From positions 1-64,000 of the forward strand of contig NZ_NWTG01000007.1 of NCBI RefSeq assembly GCF_002532045.1: a stretch of DNA of 64,000 nt, written 5' to 3'. This document shows, in pieces, positions 33,838 to 43,699 of the stretch (position 1 is its first letter; every line of letters starts with the position of its first letter). The position numbers were made by a program, and so were the translations under genes. The notes beneath the pieces were generated by a model, which did not search any database, was not told the origin of the DNA, and saw nothing but the letters and a program-made list of their open reading frames with translations. The stretch is from Bradyrhizobium sp. C9 (GTDB lineage Bacteria; Pseudomonadota; Alphaproteobacteria; Rhizobiales; Xanthobacteraceae).

Positions 33838-34944
33838 ATGGAAATCCGCGCGCCTTACATTGTCGTTGGTGCATTCGTATTGTCGGCAATCGTCGCTGTG
33901 TTCGGCTTCGTCTACTGGCTGAACAATTTCGGTGGAATCGGAAAGCGGGAGACATATCAGCTCGTCTTTACCGATCCCGTGCCGGGTCTACTCGTCGGGG
34001 CAGGCGTTCTCTTCAATGGTATCCGCGTCGGCGAGGTCACAGCCCTTGAACTGGCTCCGGAACGCCCGCGCGAGGTTCGCGCCAGGATCGCAGTCGCCGA
34101 GCGGACGCCGGTGCATACCGACACGCGTGTCGGTCTCGACTTCCAAGGATTGACCGGTGTTCCGGTGATTGCGCTGGAAGGCGGAGATGACCCCCAGGCA
34201 TCGCCGGCACGCGAACCGTTGGTTGCCGAAAAGGGCGCCGGGCGGAGCATGACGCAGGCCGCCCGCGATGCGCTACGCCGGGTCGATGCCGTCCTGTCCG
34301 AGAACGCCGCGCCGCTGCATAGCACGATCGACAATCTCAGCACGTTCGCCGACGGTCTCGCGCGCAACACGCCGAAGCTCGATGGAATCGTGGCCGGACT
34401 TGAGCGCATGACCGGAGGTGCGCCCGCGCCGCGCAAGGTGGTGTACGACCTTCACGCGGTGGACGGCTTCGGCGCGCAACGCCATGCGAAGCTGCCTGTG
34501 CAGCTGGTGATGGCGGAGCCGACCGCGATCGCACGCCTACAGACCCAGCGCTTCTTGTTCTCGCCGGATGAAGAAACTCAGGGATTCGAAGGTGCGCAGT
34601 GGAGCGACAGTCTCCCGGTGCTGGTGCAGGCGCGGTTGCTGCAGAGCTTCGAGAATTATGACGTCGAGCATGCGCCACTCCGCGCCGACAGCGGCGTAGA
34701 AGGTGCGCCGCGTCTGCTGATCGACCTGCGCCGGTTCGAAATTGTGCAGGGACCTCAACCGCGCGCGACGATCTCCTTGTCCGCGAAAATCGTGGACCGA
34801 AATGGTCAAGTAAAGGCTGCAAAGCTTCTCGAGAGTTCGGAAGGAATTGGCTCACTCACACCGTCCGAGGCGGCAGCTGCATTCGATAAGGCTTTTGGCA
34901 CCCTCGCAAGGGAGCTCGTGATGTGGATTGCGGCGACAGACTGA
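33838..34944 (+). CDS. MCE/MlaD protein fused to ABC auxiliary lipoprotein domain
   Basis: A 368-residue membrane-anchored periplasmic protein. One N-terminal membrane segment (VGAFVLSAIVAVFGFVYWL) is followed by an MCE domain (about residues 40-120, containing GVLFNGIRVGEVTAL). The C-terminal third (about 200-365, PRKVVYDLHAVDGF to LARELVMW) looks like the ABC-type transport auxiliary component (PF03886), normally a separate outer lipoprotein. The fusion would bridge from inner membrane toward the outer membrane. It is the third gene of the Mla-type operon. Confidence 0.82.
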   Translation: MEIRAPYIVVGAFVLSAIVAVFGFVYWLNNFGGIGKRETYQLVFTDPVPGLLVGAGVLFNGIRVGEVTALELAPERPREVRARIAVAERTPVHTDTRVGLDFQGLTGVPVIALEGGDDPQASPAREPLVAEKGAGRSMTQAARDALRRVDAVLSENAAPLHSTIDNLSTFADGLARNTPKLDGIVAGLERMTGGAPAPRKVVYDLHAVDGFGAQRHAKLPVQLVMAEPTAIARLQTQRFLFSPDEETQGFEGAQWSDSLPVLVQARLLQSFENYDVEHAPLRADSGVEGAPRLLIDLRRFEIVQGPQPRATISLSAKIVDRNGQVKAAKLLESSEGIGSLTPSEAAAAFDKAFGTLARELVMWIAATD

Positions 34945-35020
34945 CCGTTGCAGCGCCTCGCAATGACCGTCCCGGATACGATTTGCTCGGCGGCTGCCGC
35001 CGAGCCAAGGGCGTCGCGGC

Positions 35021-36205
35021 CTAACGATCGGTGACGAGCAGGCTGCGGCAGTGCCGCGCAATACTGACTTCCTCATTGGTCGGAATGACCAATATGTCGA
35101 CCGGGCTGCCCTCCGCGGCGATACGTTGCGCGCCCTGAGCATTTGCGGCTGCATCGATGCTGACCCCGAGCCAGGAGAGGCGATCGCAGATGCGCCGCCG
35201 GATTTCCGGGGCGTGCTCGCCGATGCCGCCGGTAAACACCAGGCCATCGAGGCCGGCGAGGGTATTTGCCATCACGGCGACTTCTGCGGCGACACGAAAT
35301 GTGAAGAGATCGACGGCTTCGCGAGCCGCAGGATCATGGCTAGCCAGCAGGGCGCGCATGTCGGCTGACACGCCTGAGACGCCGAGCAGACCCGAACGTT
35401 CGTACAGCAGGTGCAGCACGTCATCGACCGACATTTTCTCTTGCTGCATGAGATAAAGCAGCACGCCGGGGTCGATCGTTCCACAGCGTGTCCCCATCAC
35501 GAGACCGTCGAGTGGGGTCAATCCCATCGTGGTGTCGACGCTGTTGCCGTTCTGCAAGGCACAGAGGCTTGCGCCATTGCCGAGATGCGCCACGACGACG
35601 CGCTTGTCGGCCCATTGCGGCGCGATCGCGGTGAGCTGGCTCGCGACGTATTCGAAGGAGAGGCCGTGGAAACCGTAGCGGCGGATGCCGCGCTCCTCGA
35701 ATTTTCGAGGGATGGCAAAGCGGTTGGCCGGCGGCGCCAGGCAGTGATGGAAGGCCGTATCGAAGCAGGCGATCTGCGTCAGCTCCGGCTGCAGCGACAG
35801 CACGGCCCGGACCGGCGCCAGACAGCGCGGCTGATGCAGCGGCGCAAGCGGCGTCAACGCCTCCAGCGCGGCGAGAGTCTGCCCTGTGACGACGACCGGG
35901 CGATAGAACGCGCGCCCGCCATGGACGATGCGATGGCCGACGGCGGCGAGCTTGCCGCCGTCGAGATAGTCTTCAATCCAGGCAAAGATGTCGCTGAACA
36001 GACCGTTGTCCTCCGACGTGCCGCTCGCGCGACGCTTCTCGAACAGCTGCTTGCCCGAGGCGTCGCTCACGACGATGCGCGGGACCTTCTCCTGCTCGTC
36101 GAGCAAGCCTCTGCATTGCAGCTTTGGCTCGGCCGGCGCGATGTCGAACAGGCCAAATTTGATGCTGGATGAGCCGGCGTTGAGCACCAGGACGCTGTCA
36201 GACAT
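35021..36205 (-). CDS. ackA: Acetate kinase
   Basis: A 394-residue kinase that makes acetate and ATP from acetyl phosphate and ADP. The signatures are VLNAGSSSIKFGLF at the N-terminus, GFHGLSFEYV in the middle and a VFTGGIGEHAPEIR segment near the end. ATG 36205 is used. It follows phosphoketolase by 28 bp, which directly supplies its acetyl phosphate, and no phosphotransacetylase is seen. The pair is predicted to be FixK-controlled. Confidence 0.93.
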   Translation of the reverse strand: MSDSVLVLNAGSSSIKFGLFDIAPAEPKLQCRGLLDEQEKVPRIVVSDASGKQLFEKRRASGTSEDNGLFSDIFAWIEDYLDGGKLAAVGHRIVHGGRAFYRPVVVTGQTLAALEALTPLAPLHQPRCLAPVRAVLSLQPELTQIACFDTAFHHCLAPPANRFAIPRKFEERGIRRYGFHGLSFEYVASQLTAIAPQWADKRVVVAHLGNGASLCALQNGNSVDTTMGLTPLDGLVMGTRCGTIDPGVLLYLMQQEKMSVDDVLHLLYERSGLLGVSGVSADMRALLASHDPAAREAVDLFTFRVAAEVAVMANTLAGLDGLVFTGGIGEHAPEIRRRICDRLSWLGVSIDAAANAQGAQRIAAEGSPVDILVIPTNEEVSIARHCRSLLVTDR

Positions 36206-36233
36206 AGACGGTCTCTCTCGCGTGCTCGCTGCC

Positions 36234-38645
36234 TCAGTCAACGGATTTGTGACCTGTCGCGCCGTAGGGCCAGACCCAGTCCTGGATCTGCGGCATGTCC
36301 TCGCCATGCTCGCGCACGTAGCGCGTATGCTCGATCAGGGCGTCACGCAATTGCTGCTTGACGTGCGCGGCCGCGATGTCGAGCCCCGGCACACGCTCGA
36401 TTGCTTCGATGGCGAGATGGAAGCGATCGAGGCCGTTCAACACCACCATGTCGAATGGCGTCGTGGTGGTGCCTTCCTCCGCAAAGCCCCGCACGTGCAT
36501 TCCGTCGTGATTGGTGCGGCTGTAGGTCAGGCGATGGATCAGATAGGGATAGCCGTGATAAGCGAAGACGACAGGCTTGTCGCGGGTGAACAGACCGTCG
36601 AAGTCGCGGTCGGACAGGCCGTGCGGATGCTGCTCCGTCGGCTGCAGCGTCATCAGATCGACCACGTTGACGACGCGGATCTTCAACTGCGGCAGCGCCT
36701 TGCGGAGCAGATCGACGGCGGCGAGCGCCTCCAGCGTCGGGACGTCGCCGGCGCAGGCCATCACCACGTCTGGCTCGGCCCCGACTGCTTCGGTGCCGGC
36801 CCATTTCCAGATGCCGATGCCTGCTTCGCAATGGGTGATCGCATCGCGCATCGAGAGCCATTGCGGCGCGGGTTGCTTCCCGGCGACGATCACATTGATG
36901 CGGTCGTAGGTGCGCAGGCAGTGATCCGCGACCCAGAGTAAAGTGTTCGCATCAGGCGGGAAGTAGACGCGGACGATGTCGGCCTTCTTGTTGGTAACGA
37001 GATCGACAAAGCCGGGATCCTGATGACTGAAGCCATTGTGGTCCTGACGCCAGACATGCGAGGTAAGGAGATAGTTCAGCGACGCGATCGGCCGCCGCCA
37101 AGGTAGCGCCCGCGCGACCTTCAGCCATTTGGCATGCTGGTTGAACATCGAATCCACGATGTGGATGAAGGCCTCATAGCAGGAGAAGAAGCCGTGGCGG
37201 CCGGTAAGCAGGTAACCCTCGAGCCAGCCTTGGCAGAGATGCTCGCTCAGGACCTCCATCACGCGGCCGTCATGAGCGAGATGCACGTCATAGGGCTCGA
37301 TGCCCTCCATCCAAACCCGGTCGGTGGCCTCGAACACCGCGTCGAGCCGGTTGGATGCGGTTTCGTCCGGCCCCATGATGCGGAAATTGCGGGCCTCCGC
37401 ATTTAGCTCCACGACCTCGCGCAAGAACTTGCCGAGTTCTCGCGTGGCTTCGGCGACGGCGTCGCCCGGAGCGGAGACCTCGACCGCATGCGCACGGAAA
37501 TCCGGCAGCTTCAATTCCCGCTTCAGGAGACCCCCATTGGCGTGCGGGTTCGACCCCATCCGACGATCGCCTGCGGGCGCAAAGGCCTGCAATTCAGGTA
37601 CGAGCCGGCCGTTCGAATCGAACAGCTTTTCGGGCTCGTACGTGCTCATCCAACGTTCGAGCAGTTTCAGATGCGCGGGGTTGCCGCGCGGGTTGGCGAT
37701 CGGCACCTGATGTGCACGCCAGAAGCCTTCGACCTTCAGCCCGTCGACTTCCTTCGGTCCGGTCCAGCCCTTCGGACTGCGCAGCACGATCATCGGCCAT
37801 CGAGGTCGCTTGAAGCCACCGGTCTGTTGGCGCGCGGCTTGCTGGATCGAGCGGATGCCGGCGAGCGCGGTATCGAGCGTGTCGGCCATCTGCCGATGCA
37901 TAGCACGCGGATCGTCGCCTTCTACGAATAGTGGCTCGTAGCCGTAACCGATGAAGAGGCTGCGGACTTCCTCGTCATCCATCCGCCCAAGCACGGTGGG
38001 ATTGGCAATCTTGTAGCCATTGAGGTGCAGGATCGGCAGCACTGCGCCGTCGTGCACCGGGTTCAAGAACTTGTTGGAATGCCAGGACGCCGCGAGCGGG
38101 CCGGTTTCCGCCTCGCCGTCGCCCGCGACGCAAACGGCAATCAAATCGGGGTTGTCGAACACTGCGCCATATGCATGAACCAGTGCATAGCCGAGCTCAC
38201 CACCTTCGTGGATCGAGCCGGGCGTCTCCGGCGCCGCGTGGCTCGGAATACCGCCGGGGAAGGAGAACTGGCGGAACAGCTTGCGCAAGCCATCCGCGTC
38301 GCGCGTCACCTCCGGGTAAACTTCCGTGTATGTGCCTTCGAGATAGGTGTTCGCGACCATGCCGGGACCGCCATGGCCGGGACCGCAGATGTAGATGACG
38401 TTGAGGTCGGAGGCGCGGATCGCGCGATTGAGGTGGGCATAGATGAAATTGAGCCCCGGCGTGGTGCCCCAATGTCCAAGCAGGCGCGGTTTGATGTGCT
38501 CGGGCTTCAGCGGCTCTTTCAGGAGGGGATTCGCCAGCAGATAGATCTGTCCAACGGAGAGATAATTGGCGGCTCGCCAATAGCGATCGAGCAGCTCAAG
38601 ATCATCCGTGCGTGCTTGCTCGTTTGGAGTGGTCGCAGATTGCAT
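36234..38645 (-). CDS. xfp: Phosphoketolase (xylulose/fructose 6-phosphate)
   Basis: An 803-residue thiamine diphosphate enzyme cleaving xylulose 5-phosphate (or fructose 6-phosphate) to acetyl phosphate and a sugar phosphate. It shows [17 protein letters not shown] and [17 protein letters not shown] at the N-terminus, EGGELGYAL, and [14 protein letters not shown] for cofactor binding. ATG 38645 follows GGGAGAG. The box at 38725 is centred 86.5 bp upstream. It is paired with ackA for ATP generation without oxygen. Confidence 0.93.
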   Translation of the reverse strand: MQSATTPNEQARTDDLELLDRYWRAANYLSVGQIYLLANPLLKEPLKPEHIKPRLLGHWGTTPGLNFIYAHLNRAIRASDLNVIYICGPGHGGPGMVANTYLEGTYTEVYPEVTRDADGLRKLFRQFSFPGGIPSHAAPETPGSIHEGGELGYALVHAYGAVFDNPDLIAVCVAGDGEAETGPLAASWHSNKFLNPVHDGAVLPILHLNGYKIANPTVLGRMDDEEVRSLFIGYGYEPLFVEGDDPRAMHRQMADTLDTALAGIRSIQQAARQQTGGFKRPRWPMIVLRSPKGWTGPKEVDGLKVEGFWRAHQVPIANPRGNPAHLKLLERWMSTYEPEKLFDSNGRLVPELQAFAPAGDRRMGSNPHANGGLLKRELKLPDFRAHAVEVSAPGDAVAEATRELGKFLREVVELNAEARNFRIMGPDETASNRLDAVFEATDRVWMEGIEPYDVHLAHDGRVMEVLSEHLCQGWLEGYLLTGRHGFFSCYEAFIHIVDSMFNQHAKWLKVARALPWRRPIASLNYLLTSHVWRQDHNGFSHQDPGFVDLVTNKKADIVRVYFPPDANTLLWVADHCLRTYDRINVIVAGKQPAPQWLSMRDAITHCEAGIGIWKWAGTEAVGAEPDVVMACAGDVPTLEALAAVDLLRKALPQLKIRVVNVVDLMTLQPTEQHPHGLSDRDFDGLFTRDKPVVFAYHGYPYLIHRLTYSRTNHDGMHVRGFAEEGTTTTPFDMVVLNGLDRFHLAIEAIERVPGLDIAAAHVKQQLRDALIEHTRYVREHGEDMPQIQDWVWPYGATGHKSVD

Positions 38646-38724
38646 GTCGCTCTCCCGGAGTTCGAAGATGACCTCGGACGCCGCTATCGGTTCCACGTTA
38701 GAGGGCGAATATGACGGGAATGGC

Positions 38725-38738
38725 TTGAGCCAGCTCAA
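38725..38738. promoter_or_regulatory. FixK/FNR box TTGAGCCAGCTCAA
   Basis: Exact match, with the flank extending the symmetry (GGCTTGAGCC then AGCTCAAAC). It is centred 86.5 bp upstream of the phosphoketolase start. Confidence 0.7.
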
Positions 38739-39105
38739 ACATGCACGCCAATTCGGACCAGATCGTCAACGTCCCACTGACGTGCATCACCATGAGACGT
38801 TCAAGGAACGGAAAGCTCGATGTCGCAAGCGGAACCGAACGCCCACGAGGTCAGTTTCGCTCGCGCTCCAGGAGTTCCGGCGATGCGTCGCTTCGTAAGC
38901 ATGCCTGCGTTGGCGTGGCGCCACGCGGTCGAGGACAACATCCGTCACCTGCCTGCGCGGGACAAAAGATGCCCGGCAAAAGCGAGCCGGGCATTAAATA
39001 TCTAGACAGCCTCCCGGGAGTAGGGGGGCTGGTCCTGGTAACTTTATGTAAGCATGCAGCGGCCCGCGGCGAATTGAGCCGGCGCAAGGAATCGCAGATC
39101 GGTCC
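38739..39105. other. Intergenic region upstream of phosphoketolase
   Basis: About 370 bases without a supported gene. A plus-strand ORF from 38820 runs through the hairpin at 38969 and has no good ribosome site. Only that hairpin is notable. Confidence 0.5.
38969..38994 (-). terminator. Hairpin terminator for the gene at 39106
   Basis: ATGCCCGGC (38969-38977) pairs with GCCGGGCAT (38986-38994), loop 8. Read on the minus strand it is followed by CTTTTGT, a short T-rich stretch, about 110 bp past the stop of the gene ending at 39106. Confidence 0.6.
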
Positions 39106-39363
39106 TCACCGCAAACGGGTGGCGGATGGCTCTTGCTCCAGGTCGTTTGGCACCATTCCATATGTCCTCAGCACGGTGGTTCTCGTCTCCGGATAGCCGG
39201 TACAGACGACAGCTGCGGCACCAGCGTGGCCGAATGTCTTCCATAAGTGCTTGGCATGCTCTATTGCCGCTGCGGGGCTGCCGCACTTGGCCTGCTGGCC
39301 CGGAACGAGCCCGCCATCGGTCCGGTCGTACGGCAGGGCAATGAAATGCGTGATCCCGTCCAT
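39106..39363 (-). CDS. Hypothetical protein (85 aa)
   Basis: A soluble protein starting MDGITHFIALPYDRTDGGLV. It has AIEHAKHLWKTFGHAGAAAVVCTGYPET in the middle. AAGGGG precedes ATG 39363. The box at 39425 is centred 68.5 bp upstream. The pattern suggests a small alpha-beta protein common in rhizobia, of unknown role. Confidence 0.65.
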   Translation of the reverse strand: MDGITHFIALPYDRTDGGLVPGQQAKCGSPAAAIEHAKHLWKTFGHAGAAAVVCTGYPETRTTVLRTYGMVPNDLEQEPSATRLR

Positions 39364-39424
39364 TGAGGCCCCTTTCTCGTTCGGTCGACGTCACTCAGCA
39401 AAGCATTGTGCGATGACAGCTATC

Positions 39425-39438
39425 TTGATCTGCCTCAG
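39425..39438. promoter_or_regulatory. FixK/FNR box TTGATCTGCCTCAG (one mismatch)
   Basis: The last base differs. It is centred 68.5 bp upstream of the minus-strand gene at 39363 and shares its first 13 bases with the box at 20543. Confidence 0.6.
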
Positions 39439-39448
39439 CTCATTTCGT

Positions 39449-39462
39449 TTGATCCGGATCAA
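39449..39462. promoter_or_regulatory. FixK/FNR box TTGATCCGGATCAA
   Basis: Perfect TTGAT/ATCAA palindrome, self-complementary over 14 bases. It is centred about 101 bp upstream of the plus-strand ORF at 39557. Confidence 0.78.
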
Positions 39463-39556
39463 GGCGGAATAGGCGCATCTCGTTGCTGTTGAGGGTTCGA
39501 AAGGGAGCTTGCTTGCCATTGAGCTCCCTCCTCTCGAAGATGGGCTGGTCAGCGTC

Positions 39557-39805
39557 ATGGGAAAGCTCGTGTATTTTCCGCAATCGCGTCGGTCGAAGCA
39601 CGAAGAGGTGGCGTCGGGAGCGGACATTCGCCATTCGTTCCGTCAAATGTTGTTGATGCTCGAACTGCAACTGCTCCAGATCAGCGGCTTGGTCGCTGTG
39701 TGTCCGGCCGGAGCGGCCAGGACGAAGCTGCAGCAGCAGCACGACCGGCTGCTCGGTCGCGTTGCGGTCGCGCGACAGCACGCGCGAGCGCTCATCGGCG
39801 ATTGA
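39557..39805 (+). CDS. Hypothetical protein (82 aa)
   Basis: A mostly helical ORF starting MGKLVYFPQSRRSKHEEVAS. The middle LLMLELQLLQISGLV could be a buried helix. The start is uncertain: an in-frame TTG at 39509 has AAGGGAG too close to be ideal, and ATG 39557 has no clear site. The perfect box at 39449 supports a transcript in this direction. Confidence 0.5.
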   Translation: MGKLVYFPQSRRSKHEEVASGADIRHSFRQMLLMLELQLLQISGLVAVCPAGAARTKLQQQHDRLLGRVAVARQHARALIGD

Positions 39806-40009
39806 TGCCGGCTCACATCGAGGGCGATCGATCGCCCTGTTCGTCGCCAAGCGAAAAATGAGCCCTGCTGCAGAATTCCGATAGGGGATTTTACGTGAGT
39901 TAAATCTCGCGGCTCAATAGTCCGCACTGGCTCAGGTGAGCCCATATTGACTTGCGCGTGCCCAGGTCAGATCGGGTAACCGTTTGCGGTAAATCAGTTG
40001 GTGAAAGCG

Positions 40010-42004
40010 ATGAATTTCAGGATCTCTCTGGCACAGCGCATCTACGCAATTGTCGGGCTGAGCTTTTGCGGGCTCGCCGGCCTGGCCGCTATCCAGACAA
40101 GCAATTTGGCGGGCGCTCTGCGCGGGCAGCGGCAGAGTGAGCTAAAGCACCTTACTCAGTTGGCTCTGAGCATTGCACAGGAAGAGCATGACGCCGTCGC
40201 AGGCCGCGGGGTAGATGGAGACGTTGCCCGTCGCAACGCTGCGGCCAGGATCGGCGCACTAAGGTTCGGGAACGGGGATTACTTCTGGATCAACGATCTC
40301 GGCCCCACGATGATCAAGCATCCGATCAAGCCGGAACTCGATGGGAAAGACTTGGGTGACATCAAGGATCCGACCGGCAAGCGGCTCTTTGTCGAGTTTG
40401 CCGAGATCGTGAAGCGGAAGGGCGAAGGGTTCGTCGACTATCAGTGGCCGAAGCCGGGGTTGGATGCACCTCAGCCGAAGCTATCATTTGTCGCGGGCTT
40501 TCAGCCGTGGAATTGGGTCATTGGCACAGGAGTGTATGTCGACGATCTTCAGGCTCAGGTTTGGGAACGGGCACAAAGCATCATCACGATTGCTGCAGCG
40601 ATCGTACTGTCCGTGGGGCTGGTAACACTGCTGCTTGCCCGACGGATATCCAAGGCTCTCGTCACTATGACGGGCGCCCTCAACCGGTTAAGCGGCGGTG
40701 ATTTCGACATGAAGCTCCCGGGGCTCGAGCGGCCCGATGAGCTGGGCGACATGGCGCGTTCAATCGAACAGTTCAGGATTCGGGCTGCTGAAAAGGTGCG
40801 TGACGAGGCGAGGCAGGACGAAGAGAGGCGCCGCGCGACCGAGGAAGTCCGGGCATCAGCGTTGCAGCAGATGGCCGCAAATGTCGAGAACGCCACAAAA
40901 GTCGCTGTCGGCGAGGTTGCCTCCGGTACGGATCGGATGGCAAGGAACGCTTCCATGATGAGGGACACGGCACATACGCTGGAGAGAAACAGCAGCAGTG
41001 TCGCTGCGGCCGCCGAAGAGGCACTTGCAAACGCCCAGACCGTCGCAAGGGCATCCTCGCAGCTGGCCGCGTCGATATCGCAGATCGCCGATCAGGTGGG
41101 GACGTCGCGTTCCTTGACGCTGGAGGCCGTGACAGCATCGACGGAAGCCCAGGCCACAATCGCCAAGCTGTCGGAAGCCGCGTCAAAGGTGGGAACTGTG
41201 ACGAGCCTGATCAGCGAAATTGCCGGCCAGACCAACCTTCTGGCATTGAACGCCACAATCGAAGCAGCGCGAGCCGGAACGGCTGGTCGCGGTTTCGCGG
41301 TTGTAGCGGCAGAAGTGAAGTCGCTGGCCGAGCAGACGGCGAAAGCAACAAATGAGATCGCGCAGCAAATCACCGAGATCCAGGAGGCGACGCATGCCTC
41401 GGTTGCATCCATCACGACCATTGGTGAGGTCATCCGCAGCGTCGAATCGGTGTCGGCCGCAATCTCAGCCGCGGTCGACGAACAAAACGTCGTCACGGCT
41501 GATATCTCGCGGACGGTCGAAGAGACGTCGCACGCGGCTCGCGAGGTGGCATCCCAAATTGCCTCAGTGTCGGCCGAAGCGGTCGAAACCGGCCGACGCG
41601 CCTCGGAAATGCACGACGGATCGACGGCTATTGCGGAGAATGTCGCCGAACTGCGCACGACGCTCATTCGTGTCATCCGCACGTCGACAACCGATGTTGA
41701 TCGCCGGCTGTCTTCGCGCGTGGCCTTTCGGCGGTCTGGAGCATTGTTATGGCGCAGCGAGACGAAGCGTATCGAGGTCCGTGACGTGTCGCTCGGCGCG
41801 GTCTTGGTCGAGTGCAGCTTGCCGGACGTAGCGATGGGCGAGTCAGTCGAGCTGACGATCGAGGGGCTTTCATTCCGGCTTGGCGGTGTTGTCGGGCGTA
41901 TGGGCCGCGGCTCGGTGTTGATCAATCTGAATCTGACGGCAGAGAGCGAGCAAAAACTGTCTGAGATACTCTCAACCGAACGCGCGCGGGCCGCTGCGGC
42001 TTAG
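40010..42004 (+). CDS. Methyl-accepting chemotaxis protein with C-terminal PilZ-like domain
   Basis: A 664-residue receptor. N-terminal membrane segment, periplasmic single-Cache-type sensor (about residues 30-185, with [20 protein letters not shown] split in the fold), second membrane segment near 190-215, HAMP, then the signalling domain with [21 protein letters not shown]. The last 100 residues (SSRVAFRRS, then [13 protein letters not shown]) look like PilZ, a c-di-GMP-binding domain, although the DxSxxG motif ends in Ala. It overlaps the convergent AraC gene stop by 4 bp. Confidence 0.85.
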   Translation: MNFRISLAQRIYAIVGLSFCGLAGLAAIQTSNLAGALRGQRQSELKHLTQLALSIAQEEHDAVAGRGVDGDVARRNAAARIGALRFGNGDYFWINDLGPTMIKHPIKPELDGKDLGDIKDPTGKRLFVEFAEIVKRKGEGFVDYQWPKPGLDAPQPKLSFVAGFQPWNWVIGTGVYVDDLQAQVWERAQSIITIAAAIVLSVGLVTLLLARRISKALVTMTGALNRLSGGDFDMKLPGLERPDELGDMARSIEQFRIRAAEKVRDEARQDEERRRATEEVRASALQQMAANVENATKVAVGEVASGTDRMARNASMMRDTAHTLERNSSSVAAAAEEALANAQTVARASSQLAASISQIADQVGTSRSLTLEAVTASTEAQATIAKLSEAASKVGTVTSLISEIAGQTNLLALNATIEAARAGTAGRGFAVVAAEVKSLAEQTAKATNEIAQQITEIQEATHASVASITTIGEVIRSVESVSAAISAAVDEQNVVTADISRTVEETSHAAREVASQIASVSAEAVETGRRASEMHDGSTAIAENVAELRTTLIRVIRTSTTDVDRRLSSRVAFRRSGALLWRSETKRIEVRDVSLGAVLVECSLPDVAMGESVELTIEGLSFRLGGVVGRMGRGSVLINLNLTAESEQKLSEILSTERARAAAA

Positions 42005-42987
42005 GGATGGCTTCTCGGGGGCGATTTTACTCGCAAGGTTGCCGGCTTGCCTTGCGCCTCGGCGAGCGTCCTGGACGGCACTTGTCCAAAGGTAGATCGA
42101 TACATCCTTGAGAACTCGCCCATGTGCCAAAAGCCGTGGGCCAGTGCGCTCGCCTTGACTGTGAGGCCGGGGTAGCCCATGCGCATATGCTGTCGAACAA
42201 GCCAAAGCTGACGTAGCCGTCGGTATTGATGAACGCCGGTGCCACAGATCGATTGTGCCGCGGCATGAAGCGTGCGAACCGAGATCCCGAGTTCGTTCGC
42301 TAGCTCGTCGCATGTCTTGTTGGAGGCGGGGTTCGAAAAGATTGCATCGTCTATGCGATCGATGATTCGCTTGTAACGTTCCGCAATATTGGCTTTGCCT
42401 CCTTCAAATGCCCCGCGACGAAGCACTTCATCGAGCGTGGTGCATAATGTTCCTTGTATTGCCAACAACTGGCGACTGTCGACCGGCTTCGACTGGTGGG
42501 CCGCGAACCTCAACGTCGATTGTATAAGGGTCTGAAGGTATGCCAACGAATCTTGTGGCAATCCAAGCAACAGGTAGCCGGCGCTCAACTCTGTCCATTT
42601 CGGAGCAAGAAGTTCCGGCCGCATGGAAAGAATGGCAACCAGCCGCGGCTCCGGTTCGAACACCGTACAGTTTGCGCTCTTGTTGATAACGATGATCGAA
42701 TGACGGACTGCTTGTCCATTGAGACGCGCGGACGCGATTCGGTCCATCGGGACAACGAAGACGAGCCGCCCGGACAACTCGTAGCCGTTGATGATCCGTG
42801 GGAACGTTCGCACGAGAGAGAGCGTAGCCGAGGGCAAAGACAGACTGGCCCGCAGGACCGAAAACGGCTTTGCCGTGAGCGGAATGCTCGAAGCCTGCAC
42901 ATAACGCTCACTTTCGCGAAAATGATCGATGTCGGCATAGGCCTGCAGGTCGAGCGCGGGCGATGCAGAGAGGCTGTCGAAGAGCAT
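42001..42987 (-). CDS. AraC-family transcriptional regulator
   Basis: A 328-residue regulator. The N-terminal part is an unknown sensing region. The C-terminal AraC helix-turn-helix pair (about residues 220-315) includes [19 protein letters not shown] and [21 protein letters not shown]. The C-terminal domain is clearly similar to that of the AraC protein at 58619-59566, so they are paralogues. Its target is unknown; it is convergent with the chemoreceptor and adjacent to fixLJ. Confidence 0.87.
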   Translation of the reverse strand: MLFDSLSASPALDLQAYADIDHFRESERYVQASSIPLTAKPFSVLRASLSLPSATLSLVRTFPRIINGYELSGRLVFVVPMDRIASARLNGQAVRHSIIVINKSANCTVFEPEPRLVAILSMRPELLAPKWTELSAGYLLLGLPQDSLAYLQTLIQSTLRFAAHQSKPVDSRQLLAIQGTLCTTLDEVLRRGAFEGGKANIAERYKRIIDRIDDAIFSNPASNKTCDELANELGISVRTLHAAAQSICGTGVHQYRRLRQLWLVRQHMRMGYPGLTVKASALAHGFWHMGEFSRMYRSTFGQVPSRTLAEAQGKPATLRVKSPPRSHP

Positions 42988-43088
42988 TTGCTGTAACTCG
43001 ATTGGGCAATCCGCGGACTATTGTACCGGCGGCGCCCAATTGAAAATTACGTACAATTACTTATGCCTCGGGAAGCGGTGCCCCTCGG

Positions 43089-43697
43089 CTAGAGCCCGGC
43101 AGCGATCGCGATCCGCATCAGCTCCGACATGCTGCGGACATTGGTCTTGGCCATCAGGTTCGCCCTGTAGACCTCGACCGTGCGCGGGCTGATGCCAAGG
43201 TCGTGGGCGATCACCTTGTTGATCTTGCCTGCCACGAGGCCCCGCAGAACGTCACGCTCGCGCGGCGAGAGGTCCACCAGGCGAGCTTCGGCTTCGCGCT
43301 TGACCGTATCGTCGGCCGGCGCCGCCGACTGTGTTTGCAAGGCTTCGCCGATTGCACGCAACAGTGCCTCGTCCTCGAACGGCTTTTCGATGAAGTCAAC
43401 AGCTCCGGCCTTCATCGCCTCGACCGCGAGCGAGACGTCTCCGTGGCCAGTCATCAGAATGACCGGACATGCTACCGCGTCGGCCTTCAGTTTGCGGACC
43501 AGTTCGAGGCCGCTCATGCCGGGCATGCGAATATCAGATACGATGCAGTCGACCGTTTTGCTCTTGAACTGATCGAGAAAATCGCTCGCCGTCTCGTGCG
43601 TCGTTACGGCAAACCCGTTGACGTCGAGGAGGAAGGCCAGTGAATCCCGCATCGCTGGATCATCGTCGATCACGAGAATTGTGCGCCGCGTCATCAT
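43089..43697 (-). CDS. fixJ: Response regulator FixJ
   Basis: A 202-residue NarL/FixJ-type regulator. The receiver domain has the phospho-acceptor Asp in CIVSDIRMPGMSG (about residue 55) and the switch Lys in DFIEKPF. The LuxR helix-turn-helix is at about 140-200 (LSPRERDVLRGLVAGKINK). Phosphorylated by FixL at low oxygen, it activates fixK in rhizobia. Two ATG codons (43697 and 43694) are possible. The gene starts 2-5 bp after the fixL stop. Confidence 0.93.
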   Translation of the reverse strand: MMTRRTILVIDDDPAMRDSLAFLLDVNGFAVTTHETASDFLDQFKSKTVDCIVSDIRMPGMSGLELVRKLKADAVACPVILMTGHGDVSLAVEAMKAGAVDFIEKPFEDEALLRAIGEALQTQSAAPADDTVKREAEARLVDLSPRERDVLRGLVAGKINKVIAHDLGISPRTVEVYRANLMAKTNVRSMSELMRIAIAAGL

Positions 43698-43699
43698 GC

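Noticed and set aside
38820..39005. Plus-strand 61-codon ORF after the phosphoketolase promoter
   Set aside because: It runs through the hairpin at 38969, has no ribosome site and no family pattern.
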